DNA from: Chlorogloeopsis sp. ULAP01
Lineage (GTDB): Bacteria; Cyanobacteriota; Cyanobacteriia; Cyanobacteriales; Nostocaceae
Length of the DNA stretch: 64,000 nucleotides
NCBI RefSeq assembly: GCF_030381805.1
Contig: NZ_JAUDRH010000001.1
Location: forward strand, 620,001 to 684,000
Direction: 5' to 3'
A program made the translations under genes and the position numbers. Below are positions 44,276-53,363 of this stretch, one piece after another (position 1 is the first letter of the stretch; every line of letters begins with the position of its first letter). Below the pieces are notes generated by a model. That model ran no database searches. It was not told where the DNA came from and worked only from the letters and a program-made list of their open reading frames with translations.

Positions 44276-45691
44276 TTAAGCGTATTGTTTGTATTCATCA
44301 CGCATACTTTCCCATTGTTTAACCGTATCTTTTGCTTTTTGGGGTTCACTGTTGTAATACTGTTTGAGCAATTGTGCTGTCAGATTTGCCACATATGTGG
44401 AATGTGAACTATCAGCTTGGTCTTTGTGTTCGACTGTCTCGGCTGCTCCACAACCAGGAGAAGTATTTGGAAATCGGTAAAGCGCACCCGTACTACTGTC
44501 CTTGTAATCCCATTCCTTGATACAGTGAGACCCGTACATACCCATGTTTATACAGTTTTGATCTTGATAGACAGCCGATACCTGACCCAATCGCTGCGAT
44601 ATTTTTTGATCTATATCTGCGATTGTCCCATTACCATAATCGATATACTTATCAAGCGCATTCATTAATCCGCTAAAAGCTGTCGTATCTACCACTTTTT
44701 TATCGCTGCTAGCGATGATGAGTTGAATCTTATGCAATACAAGAACTAGACCTGCACCAAGTAAAAACAATGGAAAGCCAGTAAATTTATAATCATCCTC
44801 CATCAAGAGATTAACTTGTTGTACGATGCCCGTATCGGAGCTTAACTTTAAATTCAGAGCATCCTTGAAATATCTGTATTCCTCGTCAGTTGGTGTAGGT
44901 GGATTATCAGCCCATGCCCCTCTGTAGTAACTATTCAGCCAGTCAAAATCCGTGGCGATCGTCGCATCAATGTTTTCGAGATTGGCTTTGGTAATTACGT
45001 CAGAGACTGCCTTTTGAATTTCTTTGGGCAGATCTACCTGTTGCTTAGACATCAATCTCCCGAAAATGAGCTGCAAGACAGCAGCACCACCAGAAAGAAT
45101 TAGACCAGCAGGCCCTAAGGCAAAACCAGCAAACTGTGCCATAGTTAATGCAGCATCGATAACTGTTGCTGTTGTATCGTCTACGCCTAAAGCCAGATTT
45201 TCTACTAACAGAGGTGTGTTGTGGGTTGGCAATGTCGCATAAGAGGTGGTTCCGCTTTGCAAGTCAATTCTTATACCTGGTAAGCCAAAAGCAATACTAC
45301 CGAGGTTGGTGGTGCGTTTGTAAATCAGTGTCCCTTCTTCATAATCACGCCAATCTTTGCTCAGGGCTGTGATTGAATCTGCGACGATTTTTTCATCTGG
45401 TAAAATCGGAAACCTCTGCCTAAAGGCTTTTAAGGCGAGCGGCTCGCGGCTTTCAAGATACGCTTGAACATTGGGTGGAAGGTGGGATCTATCTGCCTTT
45501 TCGTCAAAAAGCGGAGGAATGTCAGCGGCTGAGGGCGGCACTTCTGGGAATGATATCGGTTCTTTAACGAGGGATTTCACACCCGTTTGACTAACAGCTT
45601 CCCCACGATAATAGCGTTGCATATAAGAGCTAAAGCTGGTTCCTTCTGTGGTTGAAAGGAATACCATAAAATATCCGAATTGTGTGGGCAT
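44276..45691 (-). CDS. Large helical protein A, delta-endotoxin N-domain-like (candidate pore former)
   Basis: A 471-residue protein with a strong AGGAGG before the ATG. Residues 1-165 form a unique extension (PNVQAYLESREPLALKAFRQ region). From about 170 it matches 46758-47642: an amphipathic/hydrophobic helix pair TMAQFAGFALGPAGLILSGG, a helix-rich middle with WLNSYYRGAW, and the hydrophobic helix FTGFPLFLLGAGLVLVLHKI near residue 315. The order and the last helix recall domain I of Cry toxins, in which the central helix 5 is L-x-x-Y-A-Q-A-A-N-x-H-L-x-x-L. No Cry domain II or III follows. The C-terminal 70 residues include four cysteines. Pore formation is an inference from this layout. Confidence 0.6.
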   Translation of the reverse strand: MPTQFGYFMVFLSTTEGTSFSSYMQRYYRGEAVSQTGVKSLVKEPISFPEVPPSAADIPPLFDEKADRSHLPPNVQAYLESREPLALKAFRQRFPILPDEKIVADSITALSKDWRDYEEGTLIYKRTTNLGSIAFGLPGIRIDLQSGTTSYATLPTHNTPLLVENLALGVDDTTATVIDAALTMAQFAGFALGPAGLILSGGAAVLQLIFGRLMSKQQVDLPKEIQKAVSDVITKANLENIDATIATDFDWLNSYYRGAWADNPPTPTDEEYRYFKDALNLKLSSDTGIVQQVNLLMEDDYKFTGFPLFLLGAGLVLVLHKIQLIIASSDKKVVDTTAFSGLMNALDKYIDYGNGTIADIDQKISQRLGQVSAVYQDQNCINMGMYGSHCIKEWDYKDSSTGALYRFPNTSPGCGAAETVEHKDQADSSHSTYVANLTAQLLKQYYNSEPQKAKDTVKQWESMRDEYKQYA

Positions 45692-45891
45692 TTTTTACCC
45701 TCCTAAATCAGAAATAGACACAGCTTGTTCATATGGTTTGTATTCATTCTTTGCAAGTGAACAATAGAGATATGAAGAAGCCAAAAACCTTCTTGCTTCC
45801 GAATGACTTGCGTTTTTAGCGAACCGTCCAATTACTGAATGAGTATCTAACTTCTTTAAGATTCAGCTAGTGATTTAATCCAAAGTTATCT

Positions 45892-46734
45892 CTAATTACT
45901 ATTGTCATTGCTATCTTCCTGGCTTTGGGCAAGTAAATCTGCTAAAGCTAACTCGCAAAGATCGGCAGCAATACTACGCGGCAAGTTGGTGTTCTTATAG
46001 GTCATTTTTGCAACGCTACGGTAGATAGCAGAGGATTTATTCTCTATTTCATAGGCATCTTTAAGTTTATCGATTAAATCAGCCTTATCAGTTGCATCCC
46101 AAGTAAAATCAGAGGTGTTCGCCCAGTTTTTTATATACCCCATCATCAACATCTGCGTTTGCAAGGAAGGATTATAGCCATCTGCATAACTGGCAATATT
46201 CTCCCAAAGCTGATCGTCGGATAAGCTCTTCCACTTCTCGATAATCGCTTTAGCATCATCCACATCCTGTTGAGTGAATTGATCAGTCGGCTTTGGCTCC
46301 TTATTTTGTGTGTACTGAATCAAGAATGCAATGACTCCACCTGCAACCAATAAGCCTAATACTGCTATTACAATTCTTTTTCTCGATTTTTCTCGATTTG
46401 CTCTTTTTTCATCTCCGATTTTGTCTTTTTGCTCACGTGCATTCTTTTCAGATTTACTCAGCCTCTCGTCACTTCCGTTGATGCGTTCACCTTCAGGGTT
46501 CCTATACTTCGTCTCGAAGTTATCAAGTGCCAGACGAGTTTCAATGGTAATGTCGAGTATTTTATTTAACTCTACAAGCCGTTTATTGAAAGTCTCAAGC
46601 TGCGTTTTGATGTCGCTGTAGAGTTTATCGATCGCTTCTCTACCGATATCCTCGTTTTCTTGATCGTACTGCTCTTCAGACTTATCCTCAAATTCTTCGT
46701 TTATATCTTTTGGCGGTTCTTTTGGTGGTTCCAT
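45892..46734 (-). CDS. Acidic membrane-anchored protein B, paralogue of 42736-43605
   Basis: A 280-residue protein. The N-terminal half is acidic and predicted coiled coil (NEEFEDKSEEQYDQENEDIG, then a Leu/Lys-rich stretch). A basic patch precedes one span (IVIAVLGLLVAGGVIAFLIQY, about residues 122-142). The C-terminal region (AKAIIEKWKSLSDDQLWENI, NPSLQTQMLMMGYIKNW, ADLCELALADLLAQSQ) parallels the paralogue. Its ATG is 23 bases after the stop of the helical protein B gene, so the two are probably co-translated. Function unknown. Confidence 0.7.
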   Translation of the reverse strand: MEPPKEPPKDINEEFEDKSEEQYDQENEDIGREAIDKLYSDIKTQLETFNKRLVELNKILDITIETRLALDNFETKYRNPEGERINGSDERLSKSEKNAREQKDKIGDEKRANREKSRKRIVIAVLGLLVAGGVIAFLIQYTQNKEPKPTDQFTQQDVDDAKAIIEKWKSLSDDQLWENIASYADGYNPSLQTQMLMMGYIKNWANTSDFTWDATDKADLIDKLKDAYEIENKSSAIYRSVAKMTYKNTNLPRSIAADLCELALADLLAQSQEDSNDNSN

Positions 46735-46757
46735 AGTTTTCTTCCTAAGTTAATCAG

Positions 46758-47642
46758 TTAGGTATTCGAGTCATCTTTGTAACCTTCGTATTGAGTTTTG
46801 GTACTCTTCCATTCGTTGATAGTTGCCTGAGCCTTATCAGGGCGTCCGTGATAATATTTCAAATTCAACTGAGCCTGCAAAAGCTCTAAAGCTGCCTCGC
46901 GACCTATTTTGGCAGACTCTTCGTCGTTATAGTTGTATACAGTTCCGTTAGGGCCCTTGCCTTTGTCTGTAAAAGAATAATTGCCGTTATTTTGTTGCAC
47001 GTCAGTAACTTGTCCGATTCGTTTTGAGATTTCTCCCTGGATCTTGGTATTAGTGTTGTTTGCTTGGTCAACATATTCTCCCAAAGTATCGATTAAAACT
47101 TGTAGAGCTGGTGTGTTTTTTACCTGGCGAGAACTACTCTTGATGATCAGGTCAACTTTCAACAAAACAATGTGTAACGAAGCCCCAAGCAAAAATGCTG
47201 TAAATCCAACCACATCATACTCTGGGTCTTCAAGAAGCGTAATAAAGAAAAGAAAGTTTGAGTTTGGCCCCAACGCTAGGTTTAAATTCGCTTCAAAATC
47301 TTTAAGCTCGGCGCTATCATCCAAGTCTTCATTCCAAGCATTTTCATAATATTCTCTGAACCAGGCATAGGTTTGTTTGAAGCTAGCCAGAGATTCGCGA
47401 ATCTTTTCTGCAGTTAGTTCACTGGTGAGTACCTTGTCTAATTGTTCGGCAATTGGTATTGTCTTTTGTTCAGATGAGAGCAAACTATGGAAAATCGTTT
47501 GCAGTATGGCTGCTCCACCAGCGACAATTAATCCTTCAGGCCCTAGTGCGAAACCTGCAAACTGCGCCATCGTTAACGCAGAGTCAATAATTGTGGTGTC
47601 GCTCCCAGAAGCAGTTGATGTTAAATTCGTTTCCATTTGCAT
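46758..47642 (-). CDS. Helical protein B, delta-endotoxin N-domain-like (candidate pore former)
   Basis: A 294-residue protein corresponding to residues 170-471 of protein A without the N-terminal extension. It begins at once with IIDSALTMAQFAGFALGP, then EGLIVAGGAAILQTIFHSLL, YAWFREYYENAWNEDL, and the long hydrophobic helix VVGFTAFLLGASLHIVLLKV near residue 135. The His/Leu pattern of this helix (G-A-S-L-H-I-V-L-L-K) is close to helix 5 of Cry toxin domain I. It has no signal peptide. ATG at 47640-47642 or at the second Met is possible. It is the first gene of the leftward run. Confidence 0.6.
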   Translation of the reverse strand: MQMETNLTSTASGSDTTIIDSALTMAQFAGFALGPEGLIVAGGAAILQTIFHSLLSSEQKTIPIAEQLDKVLTSELTAEKIRESLASFKQTYAWFREYYENAWNEDLDDSAELKDFEANLNLALGPNSNFLFFITLLEDPEYDVVGFTAFLLGASLHIVLLKVDLIIKSSSRQVKNTPALQVLIDTLGEYVDQANNTNTKIQGEISKRIGQVTDVQQNNGNYSFTDKGKGPNGTVYNYNDEESAKIGREAALELLQAQLNLKYYHGRPDKAQATINEWKSTKTQYEGYKDDSNT

Positions 47643-48909
47643 ATATGTCTTTAATTAAAGATTTCTTGATCTGGAATTAGAAAGAATTCACAAATAAGAA
47701 GCCAGAATTCTGCTTGGAAATTCTGTGCCACTAGCTCCAAGTTAAGCGCCTACAAGTCTGAAAACCAGTGCTGCATATTCAAAGGGACTGGGTAGTGGAT
47801 ACACTTCTTGACAGCGGTAAATATTGCAGGAGGATCGTACTCCCACACCTATGCGTAACAACCTTTTCCCAACCCCTAGTTGTCTAGTCTTCAGTAAGCC
47901 TTATGTCCATTCATCCCCTCTCTCGAAGAGCGAAGAAGGGGATTTCTAGACACAACCGGGAAAAATCCGAAGGGTAGGGCTTCAGGAGAGAGTATCTGTA
48001 GAGATGATGAATAAGCAAGTTTAAGTTCTCTCTCAAATTAAAAGATTTAAGAGTCTACAATTAATACCAATTTCCTCTAAAGGTGAAACATATCTTTTTG
48101 TACAGACGTGACATGACACGCGTACATGATTTCTATGTATCGTGATGAACGGTAAATGGTATAAGTGGGGACTTGCATCCCCATTTGATTGTATTCTGAA
48201 CTTCTGAATTTTTCTTTAAAAAAGATCTATCGAGATCTTTATTATTCTGTGGCTTATTCCAAAAGTAAGGCTACAGATTCAATACAAGTGTTTGACTGAC
48301 CTAAAAATTCAAGATTTAGGCGTCGTTAAACAAAGGCAAAAGCTCTTATGTTCAACTAAATTGGATGTTAACTATATATCAAGTTTGTATCCAGTTAGTC
48401 AAGCTTACATTATGTCTTGTGCTTCTCCGAAAAAATCATTAAATAGATGAATATAACTACAAAAATAATACACTAAAAATGATAATTACTTGTGTAGGCT
48501 CAAGCTATTTATATAACTATAATCATAAGTATTATTAGCGAGAGTCAAAACCAGGCGATCGCAACTTGAAAAAATGCCCAAATGATAAAAACAATCTGCA
48601 ACATGAGAAAAAAGATAAAAAGGATTATGGGAAAGCAAAAAAATAAAAATGATTATTATTTATACTCAATATTCAGTATAAATATTTAACTTTCTGTTTA
48701 AAAACAAGTTACAAAAATTTATTTTCATTGCTTTCATGCTTTTCTCTACAATTATCATTGTTATTTATGATACCTTAACTCTAATAATATGTTTTTTAAC
48801 GCTTAGTGATAAAATTGACGTTCAATTTTGTAGATACAAGTGATAAAATTGTCACATTAAGTTACATAGAACAGAGTTAAGCAAATTCAACCTCATTCTA
48901 TTTACTGTC
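47643..48909. other. Intergenic region, about 1.3 kb
   Basis: An AT-rich region with no ORF of note. It includes the hairpin GGGGACTTGCATCCCC near 48167, the perfect hairpin at 48221-48240, and one HIP1 site near 48556. It contains the promoter region of the leftward five-gene module. Confidence 0.5.
48215..48240 (-). terminator. Possible intrinsic terminator (leftward)
   Basis: Read leftward, AAAGATCT-CGAT-AGATCTTT forms a perfect eight-pair stem followed by more T residues. It could end transcripts coming from the leftward gene at 48910, though it is about 670 bases past that stop codon. Confidence 0.3.
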
Positions 48910-50586
48910 CTACGGCAGCACTTGAACCAATTGGTATTGTTGTATCTTTCCAAGCACCTGATGAGGTGTGGTTGACTCAGACGCTTGTTTGGCAGAGATC
49001 CAAGCATAGCTAGAAGTTGGCAGTTCGGAAATTTTGTCTACTCGTTTTCCGATGTAGGGAGTGTAGAAATTGAGCAATACTCCAGTTTTGCCTCCAACTT
49101 GAACAAAGTGGATGGGATGATGTTGTAAAACTTGAGCGATCGCCCCTTGTACCAAAAAAGTTCTGACATCGGGATTGTAATCACTCAAAAAGCCGTAACT
49201 ACCAGCCATAGCTAAAGTCAGCCATGCCGGAATCAACCACCCACCCAGCCAATAACTAGAAGTGAGAGACTGCTTGCCAAAGCGGTAACGACAAATCCAC
49301 ACAACAGGCAAAATCAACCAACTACCACCTAAAGCCAAAGCCAGGATTGCATACTTGCGGATCTCGCCACTACCTAAAGCCAAAGCGATCGCACCCGCTA
49401 ATAATAATAAAACAGCTAATACACCAAAAATATAGCTGAGAACACGAGGATAAGAGGACACGGAGACACGCAAGCGCAAAGACGCAAAGAAAGTTGCTGA
49501 TAAATTCTCCGCGTCTTTCATTTCAAATGATTTGAATTTTGTATCATACACCCAACCCAGCCAATCTAACCCTACGGCTGCAAGCAAGGCAATGAACGGA
49601 TAAAGCAAAAGACTGTAATGAGATAGACGAGTAGAAAAAAGACTAAGTTCAACAAATAAAACTAGAGGAAAGCCAATTAGTATGGAATTGTAGCGGGGTA
49701 GGGGACGACGATAAGCTAAAAATAAGCCTAAAAGACTGAAAAAAAACCAAGGAAACGCTTTAATCGGGACATTCCATACATAGAAGAAAATTCCGTGATC
49801 TCGGCGATCGTTAGAACCGAGTCTAAACACAAAGTTGAGTAATTCTGCACTACTATCATTGCCAAAGCGTAAAAAACTCAACCACAGCCAAACAAAAGTG
49901 GGAATTAAACCGACTGTCAACCCTAAATACAACATGGGGTTTGTCAGATGGCGATGACGGCGATGTTCCCCAATTAGGTAAGGGAACAAAGCGATCACCG
50001 GCAAAAAAATCATAAAGCTTCTAACTAAAAAGCCCAAACCAAAACAAGCGCCCGCAATGAAGCGATAAAAATTGCCATATTTTGAATCTAATTCCGCTTT
50101 TAGTAAAGACCAAATTCCTAAAAGGACTAAAAAAATCATCGGCACATCTGGTGTGCCTAAACGACAATATTGCAACCAGAGAAATTCTACGCTCAAAATT
50201 GCAGCAGCAAGCCAGCCAACTTTTTTACCAAGTAGAATTTTCCCAATTTCGTATAGAAGTAGCACGCTCAGAACACCAAAAACCATGCTTGGCAGACGCA
50301 CGCTAGTTTCACTAATACCAAAAAAAATGTAAGAAGTGGCTATTAACCAATAGAAACCAGGGGTTTTATGATGGGGTTCTGACCAAGGATTGATCCAGTC
50401 ACCAGACTCAAACATTTGGCGCGATCGCCAAGCATATAATCCTTCATCATGCGCCATCAAGCTACTATGTCCAGAACTCAATAGTAATAATGGCAGTAGC
50501 CAAATTAGCAGACTAATGTAAGGGAAACCCGCCCAGAGGTGTAAACGCTGCCAAATTGAGGGAGAAATTAGTATTTTCAATAACAT
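48910..50586 (-). CDS. GT39/ArnT-like membrane glycosyltransferase
   Basis: A 558-residue polytopic GT-C protein. After the first membrane span comes the acidic catalytic-type motif LMAHDEGLYAWRSRQMFESG with the Asp-Glu pair, then HHKTPGFYWLIATSYIFFG and LPSMVFGVLSVLLL. About ten further hydrophobic segments follow. These enzymes move a sugar from a polyprenyl-phosphate donor to lipid or protein outside the membrane. The frame extends 31 codons upstream, but that is repeat-like spacer sequence, so ATG at 50584-50586 (MLLKILIS) is preferred. Residues about 355-385 (MKDAENLSATFFASLRLRVS) lie over an inserted low-complexity repeat between two helices. Confidence 0.85.
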   Translation of the reverse strand: MLLKILISPSIWQRLHLWAGFPYISLLIWLLPLLLLSSGHSSLMAHDEGLYAWRSRQMFESGDWINPWSEPHHKTPGFYWLIATSYIFFGISETSVRLPSMVFGVLSVLLLYEIGKILLGKKVGWLAAAILSVEFLWLQYCRLGTPDVPMIFLVLLGIWSLLKAELDSKYGNFYRFIAGACFGLGFLVRSFMIFLPVIALFPYLIGEHRRHRHLTNPMLYLGLTVGLIPTFVWLWLSFLRFGNDSSAELLNFVFRLGSNDRRDHGIFFYVWNVPIKAFPWFFFSLLGLFLAYRRPLPRYNSILIGFPLVLFVELSLFSTRLSHYSLLLYPFIALLAAVGLDWLGWVYDTKFKSFEMKDAENLSATFFASLRLRVSVSSYPRVLSYIFGVLAVLLLLAGAIALALGSGEIRKYAILALALGGSWLILPVVWICRYRFGKQSLTSSYWLGGWLIPAWLTLAMAGSYGFLSDYNPDVRTFLVQGAIAQVLQHHPIHFVQVGGKTGVLLNFYTPYIGKRVDKISELPTSSYAWISAKQASESTTPHQVLGKIQQYQLVQVLP

Positions 50587-50791
50587 TCCGTCAATAAAAA
50601 AAGGGTACAGGTTAAAGGTTACAGTTTTTCTCTGTCCCTTATTCTCCCAACCCTGTTCCCTGTTTACTATGTAAATCACCTAATTTTTCAGACTTTTTTT
50701 AATATATGTATGGTGAGATCCAACTTTTTTCACCAAAAAATCTCTAACAAGCTAACAGATATAGGCAAAATCTTGCTTAAATTCGATTTTT

Positions 50792-51436
50792 ATGCTGCTA
50801 AGACCAGATCAACGTAATAAGATAGACGCAGGCGACGACAAGCTGTTTTATTCTTTTCCACGCTTTGTTACTCATGTGGATGAAGGGTTCATTCAACAGC
50901 TAACAGATTTGTATCGCCAACGCCTGCAACCAAACACTCACATTCTTGATATGATGAGCAGTTGGGTATCCCATTTGCCAGAAGAAATGGAGTTTGCCCA
51001 TGTAGAAGCACACGGACTCAATGCTGAAGAACTAGCACGCAATCCTCGCTTAAATCATTATTTTGTACAAGATCTCAATGCAAATCCGAAGTTACCACTC
51101 CAGGATCAAGATTTTGATGCGGTTCTCAATTGTGTCTCTGTGCAATATTTGCAATATCCTGAGGCAGTATTTTCCGAGATCCACCGCGTTCTGAAACCAG
51201 GTGGTGTGGCAATTATTAGCTTTTCTAACCGAATGTTTTTTCAAAAGGCAATTCAAGCGTGGCGGGACGGTTCAGAAGCAACTAGAGTTGAATTAGTCAA
51301 AAGCTATTTCCAGTCACATCCTGGATTTACTACCCCAGAAGTGATTGTTCATACCAGTCAGCTTCCTAATTTTCTCCAGTGGTTTAGTGGTGGTGGAGAT
51401 CCATTCTATGCCGTGATTGCTAATCGCAGTTACTGA
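50792..51436 (+). CDS. Class I SAM methyltransferase-like protein
   Basis: A 214-residue protein with the Rossmann methyltransferase pattern but an unusual first motif: HILDMMSSWVSHLPEEM replaces the usual D-x-G-x-G. The later motifs are normal: FDAVLNCVSVQYLQYPE (motif II) and RVLKPGGVAIISFSNRMFF (motif III). SAM binding may be altered or lost. It is divergent from the GT39 gene, sharing a 205-base spacer. Substrate unknown. Confidence 0.75.
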   Translation: MLLRPDQRNKIDAGDDKLFYSFPRFVTHVDEGFIQQLTDLYRQRLQPNTHILDMMSSWVSHLPEEMEFAHVEAHGLNAEELARNPRLNHYFVQDLNANPKLPLQDQDFDAVLNCVSVQYLQYPEAVFSEIHRVLKPGGVAIISFSNRMFFQKAIQAWRDGSEATRVELVKSYFQSHPGFTTPEVIVHTSQLPNFLQWFSGGGDPFYAVIANRSY

Positions 51437-51627
51437 GGTAAAGATTTTGCAGCGTAATCAATAGCTTCTAACTCTGACTTTTGTTCTAAATTAGTAGCTA
51501 ACCAAAGAAAATTAGTAACCTCCACGCAACTGTTATTAAAAAGTGAATTTTCTGGTATTGACCAATCAAAACGCTGATAATTGCCTTGAAGAGAATCTGA
51601 AGGATATAAAAAAGTGTGAAATAATTT
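51430..51627 (-). pseudogene. Possible gene remnant (C-terminal fragment)
   Basis: A 65-codon open frame without a start codon, between an upstream TAA and a stop that overlaps the end of the methyltransferase gene. It reads protein-like: YPSDSLQGNYQRFDWSIPEN, then SCVEVTNFLWLATNLEQKS. It could be the decayed end of a gene lost from this spot. I do not recognise the family. Confidence 0.35.
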
Positions 51628-51693
51628 TTACTGATTGCCTTCAGTATAGCTGACTTCATTATTTATTCAGTTCAGCATTAACAGGAGCCAAGC

Positions 51694-52206
51694 ATGAATT
51701 TTCTTCGTGTTCGTAAAATTTTTGCAGTTGTTTTATTATCAGTATTACTACTGACTACAGCTTGCACCGCCAAAGAACCGGGGCGCTTTGATCAAGTGCA
51801 GCAAGAAAGTAGTCGACAAAAAGCAGGACAAGCCGTTGCTAAAAATGCTACTCAAGGTGGCGAATTTAACAAATTTTTTCCACCTGCGGGAAATGGTTAT
51901 GAACGTGTATTCACTCAAGAGAAGAAAGGTTTTGCTGAAGCCAAATTGAAAAAAGATGGTAAAGATATGGCGATGCTGGCTATTTCTGATACCACAAGCA
52001 CACCAACAACAGCAGCTAGCTATGCAAACAGCACTAAAAAAATTGCAGGTTATCCAGCGCGGGAAATTGGCAATACACAAACAGCAGTACTGGTAAACAA
52101 TCGCTACCAAGTAAAAGTGCTTTCCCGCTCGCCATCATTTACAGCCAGCGATCGCGAAGCTTGGCTCCAAAAATTTAATCTCAACGGGCTGGCACGACTG
52201 AAATAA
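51694..52206 (+). CDS. Putative lipoprotein
   Basis: A 170-residue protein with a lipoprotein signal peptide: MNFLRVRKIFAVVLLSVLL then the lipobox LTTAC, cysteine near residue 24. The mature part is hydrophilic, with ANATQGGEFNKFFP-like Gly/Phe segments and no motif I recognise. It would be anchored to the plasma or outer membrane. A GGAG lies about nine bases before the ATG. Role unknown. Confidence 0.75.
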   Translation: MNFLRVRKIFAVVLLSVLLLTTACTAKEPGRFDQVQQESSRQKAGQAVAKNATQGGEFNKFFPPAGNGYERVFTQEKKGFAEAKLKKDGKDMAMLAISDTTSTPTTAASYANSTKKIAGYPAREIGNTQTAVLVNNRYQVKVLSRSPSFTASDREAWLQKFNLNGLARLK

Positions 52207-52217
52207 AAGATTGTTCT

Positions 52218-52277
52218 CAGTCATTTGTTATTTGTCATTAGCGAAGAACACATGACCAATGACCAATGACAAATGAC
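52218..52277. repeat. Inverted low-complexity repeat (CAATGAC type)
   Basis: AGTCATTTGTTATTTGTCATT and AATGACCAATGACAAATGACT face each other, with a tandem CAATGAC in the right arm. This is a frequent cyanobacterial spacer repeat and can form a stem before the next gene. Confidence 0.55.
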
Positions 52278-52300
52278 TAAATATAAATAAGGAGATTTTT

Positions 52301-53188
52301 GTGAGTAAACCAATATTTGAGTTGGTTGACGAGTTGCCAACCAGTAACTTAACTGTTTCAATGCTTAACTCGTTGGATTTTGTCGCTCCTGGTGAGTGGC
52401 AAAACGTAGTTGGTTTTGTCAACACAATTAAAACCGTAACTGGCGAAACCGACGATAGTCTAATTCAGGCGATCGGTGAACGGGCAATATATCTCTACAA
52501 CGATCGCTCTCAAGGATATCAACGGGCAATGTGGTTGTATCAAACCGTTGATAGTACAGATAAAGCTCTTGGCGCAGCAGCCTTAGCTAATAAGGTAGGA
52601 GAAAAAATTCCCTTATTGGGCTTTCTTAACGCTGTTACTCCTAAACCAGACAAAGCCCAAACCATTGACTTATGCTTGAAATTAGTGGCAGAGTTAGTGG
52701 CATTTTGTAGCATCAACGGCATTCCCGGAGACAGCATTGGAGACTTTGTTGCTTCTTTGGGTGAGTATAGCGGCGAGTCATTAATCCGCATGGTAGCGCT
52801 AGTTTGTGTTGATGGTTTGATACCTCTTGGCCCTGACTTTATCAGCAAAGGTATATCTTTGATTAACCAGACAAGCCCACAAGAGCTAGAACAAAACTCC
52901 ACTTTTAAGAGCATTCAGGATGCAATTCCAGGAAACAATCCTGCTGGCAAATTGAATTTTATCGGCGAGAGCTTTGACTCAGTTAAAGGTTGGATGAGCG
53001 GTTTAGTTGCCTCACGCAATTTAACGCCCCAAAAGGTAGTTCACCATTTACAAAACTTTGTCGAAGTTACCGATGACAAGTTAGATTACCTAGCAGCATT
53101 CTTAGATGTGGCAACAAATTACTACGAACATACAGGCACACAAACCCTGGCACGTCGATTAATTGAACGAGCCGTAGCTGAGATTTAG
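52301..53188 (+). CDS. Hypothetical protein, helical, 295 aa
   Basis: The start is GTG at 52301, supported by AAGGAG seven bases before. The protein is helical and mildly acidic. It has no signal peptide, but hydrophobic helices occur in the middle (VAELVAFCSINGIPGDSIGD, SLIRMVALVCVDGLIPLGPD). I do not recognise a family. A clear hairpin follows the stop codon. The context gives no functional clue beyond lying next to a lipoprotein gene. Confidence 0.7.
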   Translation: MSKPIFELVDELPTSNLTVSMLNSLDFVAPGEWQNVVGFVNTIKTVTGETDDSLIQAIGERAIYLYNDRSQGYQRAMWLYQTVDSTDKALGAAALANKVGEKIPLLGFLNAVTPKPDKAQTIDLCLKLVAELVAFCSINGIPGDSIGDFVASLGEYSGESLIRMVALVCVDGLIPLGPDFISKGISLINQTSPQELEQNSTFKSIQDAIPGNNPAGKLNFIGESFDSVKGWMSGLVASRNLTPQKVVHHLQNFVEVTDDKLDYLAAFLDVATNYYEHTGTQTLARRLIERAVAEI

Positions 53189-53192
53189 CTTA

Positions 53193-53229
53193 TTCATAAA
53201 GGCACGGCTACCCTCCGTGCTTTTATGAA
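53193..53229 (+). terminator. Intrinsic terminator hairpin
   Basis: TTCATAAAGGCACGG pairs with CCGTGCTTTTATGAA (15 pairs, one G-U) around a seven-base loop, directly after the stop codon of the 295-aa protein gene. The T-run lies inside the stem, so it could work in either direction. Confidence 0.65.
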
Positions 53230-53363
53230 TGAGTTGACAAATCTAGTTATGTAAATGTGTAATCGTAGCGAATTAAATTTGACAAAGCTCTGCGTACCCC
53301 CGCGTTTCCTTGGGGTGCCTCTGCGTTTAATAAAACTATACAATCAAGACTCTGAACTTAGAA

